This document shows positions 1 to 6,598 of a stretch of 64,000 nt of DNA, one piece after another. This DNA is from an uncultured Candidatus Saccharibacteria bacterium. GTDB lineage: Bacteria > Patescibacteriota > Saccharimonadia > Saccharimonadales > Saccharimonadaceae. The notes below the pieces were generated by a model, which had not been told where the DNA came from, did no database searches, and was given only the letters and a program-made list of their open reading frames with translations. Positions within the stretch are counted from its first letter, which is position 1; each line of letters opens with the position of its first letter. The DNA is taken from assembly GCA_947302125.1 (NCBI GenBank), contig CAMYUL010000003.1, forward strand, positions 1 through 64,000, written 5' to 3'. The translations under genes were made by a program, and so were the position numbers.

Positions 1-49
1 AGGCACGCCGCCAGCATTCATCCTGAGCCAGGATCAAACTCTCCATTAA
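1..49 (-). rRNA. rrs: 16S ribosomal RNA, 5' end only (partial)
   Basis: The reverse complement of 23-42 is the universal bacterial 16S primer site AGAGTTTGATCCTGGCTCAG, followed by GATGAATGCTGGCGGCGTGCC. The gene runs off the left edge of the window. By homology to E. coli numbering the mature 5' end lies near base 49. A promoter lies about 200 bases upstream (258-286). Confidence 0.97.
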
Positions 50-257
50 AGACCCCTTCACGGATTCTTAAAACAAACTAATCTCTTGAAAAGCTGTTAA
101 GCATCCAGGGTCGAAAATTTGATTGTATTAAAACTCAAATTGAACTGACGATGATTAATTTTTCGTAAAGAAAAATATAAATTGCACAACTGAATTGTTA
201 AATTCCCCTAACTTGCGCATTCTTAAAAAATTGTCTCGCAGTTGTTAGACTTCTCTT

Positions 258-286
258 ATCTTATCGCACTCCCCAGCTTTTGTCAA
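258..286 (-). promoter_or_regulatory. Predicted rRNA operon promoter
   Basis: On the minus strand TTGACA (281-286), a 17-base spacer and TAAGAT (258-263) form a near-consensus sigma70 promoter. Transcription would start near 251 and give a ~200-nt AT-rich leader before 16S. It lies just downstream of the stop of the PAP2-like gene, so the rRNA operon is probably transcribed independently. Confidence 0.7.
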
Positions 287-324
287 CACTTTTTTCGACT
301 TTTTTTAAGATTTTTTGGACTTTT

Positions 325-807
325 TTACAAAATTGGCCAAATCTTAGCAAAATCGCCGCCAAAAATTGCAAAAATAGCGACCGCAACCGCAATTCCCAAG
401 ATCGCGCCAACGATTACTTGTGGGATCGTATGCCCCTCAACGATCTTCTGTGGCTTCGTATGCGGATTGTTGTCACTCTCCGCGATTTCATTCAGCAATT
501 TACCATGCTCGCCTACAGCATAACGCACATTTACCGCGTCATAAATAAAGATTGCCGCCGTGCAAAACGACAAAATCGTTGCCGGATTATTCAAGCCATA
601 TAGCAAGAGCATCTCTGTTGAAAGCGCTATAAACGACGCCGTGTGTCCTGACGGCATCCCGCCAGACTTAAATGTGTAGTAAGAAAAATCAGACCAGGTA
701 AATTTCTCTTTCTTGATCTTCTTTTGTACAAAACCGGTTATTAGCTTAGCCCCCTGCGCCAAAAACCAACCAATCACAAACACCAAAATCAGATATATTC
801 CGTTCAT
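325..807 (-). CDS. Divergent PAP2 family membrane protein
   Basis: A 160-residue integral membrane protein of the divergent PAP2 / DUF212 (YuiD-like) family. The hallmark is the phosphatase-like loop GGMPSGHTAS near residues 49-58, followed by a YAVGEHGKLLNEI segment. Members resemble PAP2 lipid phosphatases and vanadium haloperoxidases, but their substrate is unknown. Four or so hydrophobic segments are visible. The start is well set: TAAAAT at 814-819 (minus strand) is followed by six bases and then ATG, so the mRNA is probably leaderless. The next minus-strand unit is the 16S operon, which has its own promoter. Family assignment is confident; enzymatic activity is not established. Confidence 0.85.
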   Translation of the reverse strand: MNGIYLILVFVIGWFLAQGAKLITGFVQKKIKKEKFTWSDFSYYTFKSGGMPSGHTASFIALSTEMLLLYGLNNPATILSFCTAAIFIYDAVNVRYAVGEHGKLLNEIAESDNNPHTKPQKIVEGHTIPQVIVGAILGIAVAVAIFAIFGGDFAKIWPIL

Positions 808-833
808 GTTTCTATTTTAGCACAAAATATCAG

Positions 834-865
834 AAAAAGCATGCGGGCTACCCATCAGCCCGCAT
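834..865 (-). terminator. Rho-independent terminator of the secreted-protein gene
   Basis: A perfect 9-bp stem (841-849 with 857-865, ATGCGGGCT/AGCCCGCAT, 7-nt loop) is followed on the minus strand by GC and five T. It lies about 120 bases after the stop of the 985-2181 gene and just before the promoter of the PAP2-like gene. Confidence 0.65.
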
Positions 866-984
866 ACCCTAGAAATTACGATTTATTTGTATGTTTTTAT
901 CTGGAAGTTATTTCTAGGCGTGTGTGTCCTATTTTGTGAAGAATAAGTCATCTAGCTATTTATAGACAGTCCAAATCAAGTTAC

Positions 985-2181
985 TTACTTTTTTCCCTCT
1001 CCTTTCTTATTATTTTTACGTTTACCAAAGAATAGGAACCACCAGCCAAAAATCGCAGCCGTCGACGCTATCACATATAATATCGGCTGCAGAATATTGG
1101 CTCTCCGCTCCGTTTCTTTGCTAAGATTTGGCACCCCCACATCGTCTCCGTCGCTCAGGCTTACATCAGAACTACTAGAAATCTGTTCAAAATTATTATT
1201 CGAGACCTCAGGCTCATCTGCATCCACCCCAGTTACGGCAACATATCCCGCATTGTTCAGCCAGCTGCCTTCCTCGTGTTCACTCGTTATCGTCAAAGCT
1301 ACGTTACGACCATCATTTTGTTCGAGAGCCACGGCGCTCTCCGCCGCATCATCATTGCCCACATCCGGTGCTAAAACGTCGCTCTCCTCCCCTTCTACAG
1401 GCCCCTCCTCATCCGGCCAACCCGTCACTGCTCGCCAGGCTTCATCCTTTGCCCGCAGCGCCGCATTCTCTTCTGGAGAAATCTCCAGCCTTTGCCCCAA
1501 AGAATCGTACGGCTGATAAACTAGCCTCCCATCATCCGTCTCCTCTAATACACACTCATAAACAAATCCTATAGCAAATAGCGACGAGCCGGTACATCTT
1601 TCGTAGCTCGCTCGCGCATGCTCCACGTCGCCGTTGTCATAAATCACTACATAATCTATTCGACTACTCTTATTTTGCATCAAGAGCCCACCATCCGTAA
1701 TTAAACTTGGCCAAATCGGCATAGAATCATGGATCATCCCGGCATACACCAAGTCGTTGATCATACTCCTATAAATCAGTTGCCGGCCAGGCACATCACC
1801 GTCTCTCAAATTATATAGTTCATAATCAGTCAGCTCCCCATACCACAAGCTCACAAATATTGGTCTCCGCCCATCATTCGGATTCTGCTTTCTATACGAC
1901 AGCTCAATATTTGACGCTCCCGGCATCAACCGCGCAACCATCACATCCATTCTTTTATTAGGCGTATATACCGGTTTCACCTCTGGAATTTCCATACCCT
2001 CGTCAGCATACGCCACCCCAGCCACAGGCCCCAAACTAGCAACCGCCATAAGGGCGACAATACTCATAAAAGTCACCAACACCCGCTTTATTCTACTTAA
2101 GCCCTTCACTCGTATCACCCTTCCTTCACCCCTGGGTCCAGCACCCCGATTATGCCCTCCTCTTACTGTTGTCTTTTGCAT
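985..2181 (-). CDS. Secreted protein with C-terminal membrane anchor, function unknown
   Basis: A 398-residue protein I do not recognise. It has a basic N-terminal stretch of ~30 residues, then a hydrophobic signal segment (about residues 33-58, ending GVAYADEG), a long extracytoplasmic region and a C-terminal hydrophobic helix (about 365-387) followed by a Lys-rich tail. No LPXTG motif is present, so anchoring is probably by the helix alone. The start is supported by AAAAAAGGAG four bases before ATG. The segment around residues 240-350 is rich in Asp, Glu and Ser and looks like a flexible stalk. A short ORF with a good Shine-Dalgarno site lies about 110 bases upstream on the same strand. Confidence 0.75.
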   Translation of the reverse strand: MQKTTVRGGHNRGAGPRGEGRVIRVKGLSRIKRVLVTFMSIVALMAVASLGPVAGVAYADEGMEIPEVKPVYTPNKRMDVMVARLMPGASNIELSYRKQNPNDGRRPIFVSLWYGELTDYELYNLRDGDVPGRQLIYRSMINDLVYAGMIHDSMPIWPSLITDGGLLMQNKSSRIDYVVIYDNGDVEHARASYERCTGSSLFAIGFVYECVLEETDDGRLVYQPYDSLGQRLEISPEENAALRAKDEAWRAVTGWPDEEGPVEGEESDVLAPDVGNDDAAESAVALEQNDGRNVALTITSEHEEGSWLNNAGYVAVTGVDADEPEVSNNNFEQISSSSDVSLSDGDDVGVPNLSKETERRANILQPILYVIASTAAIFGWWFLFFGKRKNNKKGEGKK

Positions 2182-2207
2182 AAAACTCCTTTTTTATAGC
2201 CGGCCTC

Positions 2208-2314
2208 TTTACAAAACCGCTAATGTTTGCTATAGTTACTTATAGGACGGCTACCCGAGTAGTCACCGTTCAGGTTTGGGAGAGATCTCGCTTAGCGGGA
2301 TCTCTTAGTTTTTA
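2208..2314 (+). ncRNA. Candidate small structured RNA with promoter and terminator
   Basis: On the plus strand TTTACA (2208-2213), a 17-base spacer and TATAGT (2231-2236) make a strong promoter. The predicted transcript starts near 2243. It would form ACGGCTAC/GTAG-TCA-CCGT (2247-2269) and then an 11-bp stem AGAGATCTCGC/GCGGGATCTCT (2281-2305) followed by TAGTTTTTA, a terminator-like end. Total length is about 70 nt. It overlaps in antisense a short minus-strand ORF (2292-2384). I recognise no known family. The hairpins could equally be read in a minus-strand leader. Confidence 0.4.
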
Positions 2315-2384
2315 GCTCAATCTTAATCAGACCAAGTATAGATATTGTAGCTCTACGAACTTTAATCTTATTCATAGTAGTCAT
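2292..2384 (-). CDS. Possible 30-residue small protein or leader peptide
   Basis: ATG at 2384 is preceded by GGAAGGAGAAGT, a near-ideal Shine-Dalgarno site, and opens a 30-codon frame rich in Lys, Arg and Ile (starts MTTMNKIKVRR, ends KTKRSR). The TAA stop falls in the 3-nt loop of the hairpin at 2281-2305. It lies upstream of the secreted-protein gene on the same strand, so a leader-peptide role is conceivable. The only support is the ribosome site and the open frame. Confidence 0.3.
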   Translation of the reverse strand: MTTMNKIKVRRATISILGLIKIELKTKRSR

Positions 2385-2431
2385 ACTTCTCCTTCCTAAG
2401 AGTATTAAACTAGCGACTCGGGACTTTTAGC

Positions 2432-2504
2432 CTTTTATTGATACTCTCCACAAACCCGCTATACAGTAGAAACCACATAGTGATACTAGTAATATCAATA
2501 AAAG
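2432..2504. repeat. 12-bp inverted repeat with 49-base spacer
   Basis: CTTTTATTGATA (2432-2443) is matched perfectly by TATCAATAAAAG (2493-2504). The rest of 2385-2750 shows no convincing gene. A weak minus-strand promoter (TTGACA 2692-2697, 19-base spacer, CATAAT 2667-2672) could drive the downstream leader and secreted-protein gene. Confidence 0.45.
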
Positions 2505-2751
2505 CCGCGACAAACGTACTGCTCCCAACCCTACTTCCATTTTTGAGCCACAAGCACAAAAAATAAAACATTAGGGTTTCAACTTCTAGAAATCACCCTT
2601 GTTAAACTGTCGAAAAATCCTATCCACAAAGCAAAGATCATTTTATTAGGCATCCAAAATCCACATATTATGCCACCTCGTCTCAAATTTTTGTCAATTT
2701 TGCAAACATAAGCAAAAAAATACTACCCCTAGCAACCAAAAACCTCTTAAA

Positions 2752-2916
2752 CCAGCGCAAAAAAGCTAATTTGCCGGATAATTGTTTTTGAACCAAATAA
2801 AATAATTTCTGTTCCGGTTCGAGTACGCGTCCCAGCCGCGGCGCAGAACCGACGAACAGAAATTATTTTATTTGACGTGAAAAAACCTATCCGGAAAATT
2901 AGCTTTTTTGTGCTGG
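2752..2916 (-). repeat. Long hairpin element, family A copy 1 (3' of infB)
   Basis: A 165-base near-palindrome beginning four bases after the infB stop. The outer helix pairs 2752-2780 with 2888-2916 (AAAAAAGCTAATTT / AAATTAGCTTTTTT plus CCGGATA/TATCCGG). An internal loop GAACC/GACGTG follows, then a perfect 20-bp helix (2795-2814 with 2854-2873) and a GC-rich apical domain (2815-2853). A second copy lies after gyrA (10847-11023) with the same apical domain and internal loop but different, still complementary, helix sequences. It probably also terminates infB transcription. Confidence 0.85.
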
Positions 2917-2920
2917 CTAA

Positions 2921-4696
2921 CTACAGTTTACGTTTCTTTTCTTCTCTAGTGAAGAATTTAATCCTATCACCAATCGCAAGATTAATTTTGTGTTCAGTCT
3001 TAAGTGCCAGACCACCAATCTCACCAGCTACTAGCTCAGGAACATCCATCTTCTCTTTCTGTACCGAAGTAACTTCTACCTCGCCAATCTCTTCTTTATT
3101 ATGGAAAACTCTACCAAGCACGGAAGAAAACACCTTACCAGTCAGCATCTCGCCACCAGCAATAATCGAAGTCTTCTCTGTCCTAAACACGCCTTCAATC
3201 TTCATTTCGCCCACTTCTTCCTCAACGATTTCCGCATCAAGCAAGTTTTCCATCTCAGACTTTGCGTCATCAAGCAGTTCATAAATCACCTTATAGCAAC
3301 GAATTGGCACATTATCACGCGCCGCCATCTTTGCAATATTGGTTGGCACCGTCACATTAAAGCCATAAATCACTGTGTTCCCGCCAGTTGCCATGTATAC
3401 ATCATTCTCAGTCACATCACCCACGCCAGTAGCAACGATGTTAAGCGTAATCTCACCATGCGTGTCAATCATCTTTAAAGAATCAACCACGGAGGTTACC
3501 GAGCCAAGCACGTCACCCTTAATCAAAACATTAAATACCTTAGAATTATCCGCGGTATTCATCATACGTAGAAGATCGGAAGAAGTTACATTTGCCGAAG
3601 CCGAAGCATCTGCTGCACCCTGAGCATTCAGTAGCGCCTGGCGCCTAGCGGTCTTCTCGTCAGCCACCTCGACAAACTTATCACCAAAATCTGGCAACTC
3701 CTTAAATCCGGTTACAGTCACAGGAGTAGAAGGCAAAGCCTTACCCTTTGGGCGCCCCTTAAAATCAACCATCGTTCTAATCTTCGCATAAGTCGAGCCA
3801 GCCACGATGAATTCGCCGGTCTTAAGTTCCCCACCAGTTACTAATAGATTCACCACGGAGCCCTTACCAGTCTCCATATGGGACTCAATTACTAGACCCT
3901 CTGCCGGAATATCAACATCGGCTTTCAACTCTTCCATGTCAGCAATTAAGAGAATCATATCGAGCAGCTTATTGAGATTCTGTCCAAGCTTCGCAGAAAT
4001 CGGCACCATGGTAATATCACCACCCCACTCCTCTGGCTGTAAGCCATGCTGAGAAAGATCCGCCATTGTCCTCGGGATATCCGCACCCTCACGGTCAATC
4101 TTATTGATCGCTACAATAATCTTTGCGTTCGCACTCTGTGCGAACTTGATCGCCTCAACGGTTTGTGGCTTCACGCCATCATCCGCTGCCACCACGATCA
4201 CCACAATATCGGTTAGCATCGCACCGTGCTGACGAATCGCCGCAAAGGCCTCATGTCCAGGAGTATCCAGAAAAGTAATCTTCCTTCCCTCATGCTCAAG
4301 CTGGTATGCGGAAATATGCTGCGTAATACCGCCTGCCTCATGCTCTACAGTTTTCTTGTTCAATAATGTATCTAGCAAAGTAGTTTTACCGTGATCAACG
4401 TGGCCCATCACCGCTACTACCGGTGGGCGTTCCACTGCTTTATCCGACAGTTCACGATGATTATCAGAAATCTTCGTTGCCGAATTTTTCTTCTCGAGTT
4501 TAACATTCTCAATGCCTAACTCCTCGATGATAATTGATGCAGTGTCATAATCAAGACGCTGATTAATTGTTGCTACAATCCCCTCTTTAAACAGCTGCCC
4601 AATTAGAGTTGTGACAGAAAGGCCTAGAGCGCTTGCTAGTTCATCAACAGTAATAGACCCTGCAATCTGGATCACTTTTTCTTGGGTATCACTCAT
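2921..4696 (-). CDS. infB: Translation initiation factor IF-2
   Basis: The GTPase that brings initiator tRNA to the ribosome. The protein has 591 residues from the chosen ATG, against ~890 in E. coli; the long N-terminal region is reduced to about 90 residues. The G1 motif GHVDHGKT, G3 DTPGH and G4 NKID are intact. Domains II-IV follow, ending in a C2-like domain with a basic tail (REEKKRKL). A GTG 21 bases upstream is in frame, but AGGAG sits correctly spaced before the ATG at 4696, so that start is preferred. A TTGCAT-N17-TAAAAT promoter (4736-4764) drives it and overlaps the divergent promoter of the next gene. Confidence 0.97.
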   Translation of the reverse strand: MSDTQEKVIQIAGSITVDELASALGLSVTTLIGQLFKEGIVATINQRLDYDTASIIIEELGIENVKLEKKNSATKISDNHRELSDKAVERPPVVAVMGHVDHGKTTLLDTLLNKKTVEHEAGGITQHISAYQLEHEGRKITFLDTPGHEAFAAIRQHGAMLTDIVVIVVAADDGVKPQTVEAIKFAQSANAKIIVAINKIDREGADIPRTMADLSQHGLQPEEWGGDITMVPISAKLGQNLNKLLDMILLIADMEELKADVDIPAEGLVIESHMETGKGSVVNLLVTGGELKTGEFIVAGSTYAKIRTMVDFKGRPKGKALPSTPVTVTGFKELPDFGDKFVEVADEKTARRQALLNAQGAADASASANVTSSDLLRMMNTADNSKVFNVLIKGDVLGSVTSVVDSLKMIDTHGEITLNIVATGVGDVTENDVYMATGGNTVIYGFNVTVPTNIAKMAARDNVPIRCYKVIYELLDDAKSEMENLLDAEIVEEEVGEMKIEGVFRTEKTSIIAGGEMLTGKVFSSVLGRVFHNKEEIGEVEVTSVQKEKMDVPELVAGEIGGLALKTEHKINLAIGDRIKFFTREEKKRKL

Positions 4697-4735
4697 ATAG
4701 ACTCCTTTCTTTTGCACACAAAAATAACTGTTTTT

Positions 4736-4777
4736 ATTTTACCACACCTTTACAAAACATGCAAAGTGATGTATAAT
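4736..4777. promoter_or_regulatory. Overlapping divergent promoters (infB / Pro-Glu-rich protein)
   Basis: Minus strand: TTGCAT (4759-4764), 17 bases, TAAAAT (4736-4741) toward infB. Plus strand: TTTACA (4749-4754), 17 bases, TATAAT (4772-4777), then six bases to ATG. The two -35 regions are interleaved, so polymerase binding at one should occlude the other. Confidence 0.7.
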
Positions 4778-4783
4778 AGTTGC

Positions 4784-5341
4784 ATGAAAGAGCCAAAAAC
4801 AGGGACGGAACAGTTTATAATATTTGATCGTTTAGTCTTTTTCTCTGCCCTGCTCTTGACTATTGTGATAGCCACCGCTACCACTACTCACCCTTATAAA
4901 ACAGTCTCCACCATCGAGAATCCTGCTGACCTACTCAGCTTCGAAAGCCTCTTGAACGACAACCCCGAGGTTCCAATCGCCGGTAATATCGAAGAAAAAG
5001 CTCCAGAAGCCCCAGCAGAACCCGCTCAGCCAGAAGAAAAACCAGCGGCAGCACCAGAGGAAAAGCCAGCAAAACCTGCCTCTACCCAGACTTCTTCTAG
5101 CCGCCCTGCCACCCCTAAAACCACTGCCAAGAAACAGTCTCAGCAATCCTCTATCGACTGGAGCATCATCCACGTCGATGACAACGGCGAATACTTCGAC
5201 AATAACGAAGCCCCTGCTAGCAATCCAACTACCCCAGAAGCTCCAGAGACCCCAGTCGCACCAGCAGAACCGCAGACTCCAGAAGTCCCAGAAGAACCAA
5301 CCCAAGAAGAACCAGAAACAACAGAAAAAACCTCGGAATAA
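4784..5341 (+). CDS. Membrane-anchored Pro/Glu/Ala-rich protein
   Basis: A 185-residue protein with one N-terminal membrane segment (about residues 17-34, LVFFSALLLTIVIA) followed by a long extracytoplasmic region dominated by Pro, Glu, Ala, Thr and Ser with PEEKPA- and PETPVAPAEP-like repeats. Such tails are usually extended stalks or wall-spanning linkers; function is unknown. Reading could begin upstream in frame, but the TATAAT box at 4772-4777 lies inside that extension, so the ATG six bases after it is the likely start on a leaderless mRNA. A terminator hairpin overlaps the stop codon. Confidence 0.75.
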   Translation: MKEPKTGTEQFIIFDRLVFFSALLLTIVIATATTTHPYKTVSTIENPADLLSFESLLNDNPEVPIAGNIEEKAPEAPAEPAQPEEKPAAAPEEKPAKPASTQTSSSRPATPKTTAKKQSQQSSIDWSIIHVDDNGEYFDNNEAPASNPTTPEAPETPVAPAEPQTPEVPEEPTQEEPETTEKTSE

Positions 5342-5358
5342 CCATCCGAGGTTTTTAG
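5328..5358 (+). terminator. Rho-independent terminator
   Basis: AAACCTCGG (5328-5336) pairs with CCGAGGTTT (5346-5354) across a 9-nt loop and is followed by TTA. The left arm covers the last codons of the Pro/Glu-rich protein. It separates this gene from the convergent gene ending at 5360. Confidence 0.8.
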
Positions 5359-5359
5359 T

Positions 5360-5989
5360 TTACAAAGGTGATAGGAAGCCCCGATCAAGGGCATCATCAC
5401 GCCATTCTTGCCAATTTTTAACGACAATATCATCATCATCGCTAAAGATAGCATCGACGATGGCTTCCACTGTTGATAATCTTGCTGCATCAACGCCACG
5501 AGCAACGTCAACTTTTAGCATCCATGCCGGCATTCTGACGTATGCCTTCAACGTGTCTATCAGATACATTGCATGTAGCAGACCATACACCATCGCAAGC
5601 GCATCTTGCATATCAGGAGTATTTGCTAAAACAATAAACACTCCTTCTTCTGCTACAATGGATACTAGTATAGTTTTTTCCCGATACGTAATTTTTGGGA
5701 ACTCCGCCTCATCTTCTTTGCCAACTTCAACAGCAGCAAACCAAGCATTAATAGCTGCTACCACTTCACGAATATTTCGACAGTCATCGGAAATAGTTCT
5801 GGCGTCAATTTGATCTAAAGAAGAACATGTTAGAACGTCTCCAAAGTCTTCTTCGTAACCAGATACGAAATAGAGACCTATTCTGCCAATAAACTGCTTC
5901 ATTATTCCTTCAACCATCTCGACAAGCAGCCCTGTTTCTTCTTTTCGGATTAGCCCTTTCGCCTTTGTGTAATCTACTGTTGTATGCAT
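5360..5989 (-). CDS. Hypothetical protein, 209 residues
   Basis: I do not recognise this family. The protein is soluble-looking and acidic, with no signal peptide and no clear membrane segment. It has alternating helical stretches and an Asp-rich patch (FSDDDDIVV) near the C-terminus. The ATG at 5989 is chosen because GGGAGGTGAAGGT precedes it directly, and two TATAAT boxes lie upstream within an otherwise possible longer frame. The same strong GGAGGTG-type ribosome site occurs before the next two minus-strand unknown genes, so these may be highly translated accessory proteins. Confidence 0.6.
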   Translation of the reverse strand: MHTTVDYTKAKGLIRKEETGLLVEMVEGIMKQFIGRIGLYFVSGYEEDFGDVLTCSSLDQIDARTISDDCRNIREVVAAINAWFAAVEVGKEDEAEFPKITYREKTILVSIVAEEGVFIVLANTPDMQDALAMVYGLLHAMYLIDTLKAYVRMPAWMLKVDVARGVDAARLSTVEAIVDAIFSDDDDIVVKNWQEWRDDALDRGFLSPL

Positions 5990-6111
5990 ACCTTCACCTC
6001 CCTCATAAGTGCACACAATTATACCTTTATTATAGCATACTTTTACCAAAAAGTAAAGAGGTAGCCCTCTATCACAGATGCAAAAAGCAGCCCTCACGAC
6101 TACCTAATAGC

Positions 6112-6135
6112 AAAAAGGCCGCTATTTAGCGGCCT
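6112..6135 (-). terminator. Rho-independent terminator
   Basis: AGGCCGCT (6116-6123) pairs with AGCGGCCT (6128-6135) over a 4-nt loop and is followed by five T on the minus strand. It ends the small gene at 6147-6317. Confidence 0.8.
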
Positions 6136-6146
6136 GATATGGCAAA

Positions 6147-6317
6147 TCATTTGCCTTCAATTTTCTTAGTATCTGTAGGTATGTATTTTAGCATAGCTAT
6201 TATGTCGCCAGAAACTTCAAAGTATCTTTCTCTCGCTTCTCTTGGGAAAGCAATACTTTTAGGGGGCAATGCGCCCCTTTCTTCTTCCGTTAAAAATGAC
6301 TTGTTTTGATTGGCCAT
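6147..6317 (-). CDS. Small hypothetical protein, 56 residues
   Basis: A short soluble protein starting MANQNKSFLTEEERG and ending in a Lys-rich tail. No family is recognised. The start at 6317 follows GGGAGGTGATGGT, a very strong Shine-Dalgarno site; a start five codons upstream would place that site inside the gene. A clear terminator follows. Coding status rests on the ribosome site, the terminator and the intact frame. Confidence 0.55.
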   Translation of the reverse strand: MANQNKSFLTEEERGALPPKSIAFPREARERYFEVSGDIIAMLKYIPTDTKKIEGK

Positions 6318-6417
6318 ACCATCACCTCCCATCGTGGCCCAACAAATACTACCTCTGCATTATATCATATACAGATAAAGAAATAAAAAATAACCCTCTG
6401 GGCTATTGTTTTATTTC

Positions 6418-6492
6418 TGGCTCCCCGGACTGGACTCGAACCAGTAACCTCGAAGTTAACAGCTTCTTGCTCCACCATTGAGCTACCGGGGA
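6418..6492 (-). tRNA. tRNA-Asn (anticodon GTT)
   Basis: The reverse complement folds as a cloverleaf: acceptor TCCCCGG/CCGGGGA, D arm with AGCTCAATGGTGGAGCA, anticodon loop CTGTTAA (GTT), T arm CTGGTTCGAGTCCAG, discriminator G and an encoded CCA. Length is 75 bases including CCA. Confidence 0.95.
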
Positions 6493-6554
6493 TTACTGAG
6501 GATTGACCTCAATGTATCTAAGATTATATCAAACCTTAGAAAAAAATGCAAATA

Positions 6555-6580
6555 AAATTGCGCCCCATCTTATGGGGCGC
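6555..6580 (-). terminator. Rho-independent terminator
   Basis: GCGCCCCAT (6560-6568) pairs with ATGGGGCGC (6572-6580) over a 3-nt loop. On the minus strand it is followed by AATTTTATTTGCATTTTTT. It ends the 6599-7414 gene and separates it from tRNA-Asn. Confidence 0.7.
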
Positions 6581-6598
6581 AGTGTTTTACAGATTCGA

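Noticed and set aside
2815-2853. tRNA-like T arm (GGTTCGAGTAC) in the family A apical loop
   Set aside because: Flanking bases do not form an acceptor or anticodon arm; the resemblance is limited to a few bases.
2877-3284. Plus-strand frame opposite the 3' part of infB
   Set aside because: It lies wholly within infB and the hairpin element on the other strand, with no ribosome site or recognisable sequence.
4931-5305. Minus-strand Trp/Phe-rich frame opposite the Pro/Glu-rich protein
   Set aside because: It is the complement of repetitive Pro/Glu codons, with no ribosome site; the plus-strand gene has a promoter and terminator.
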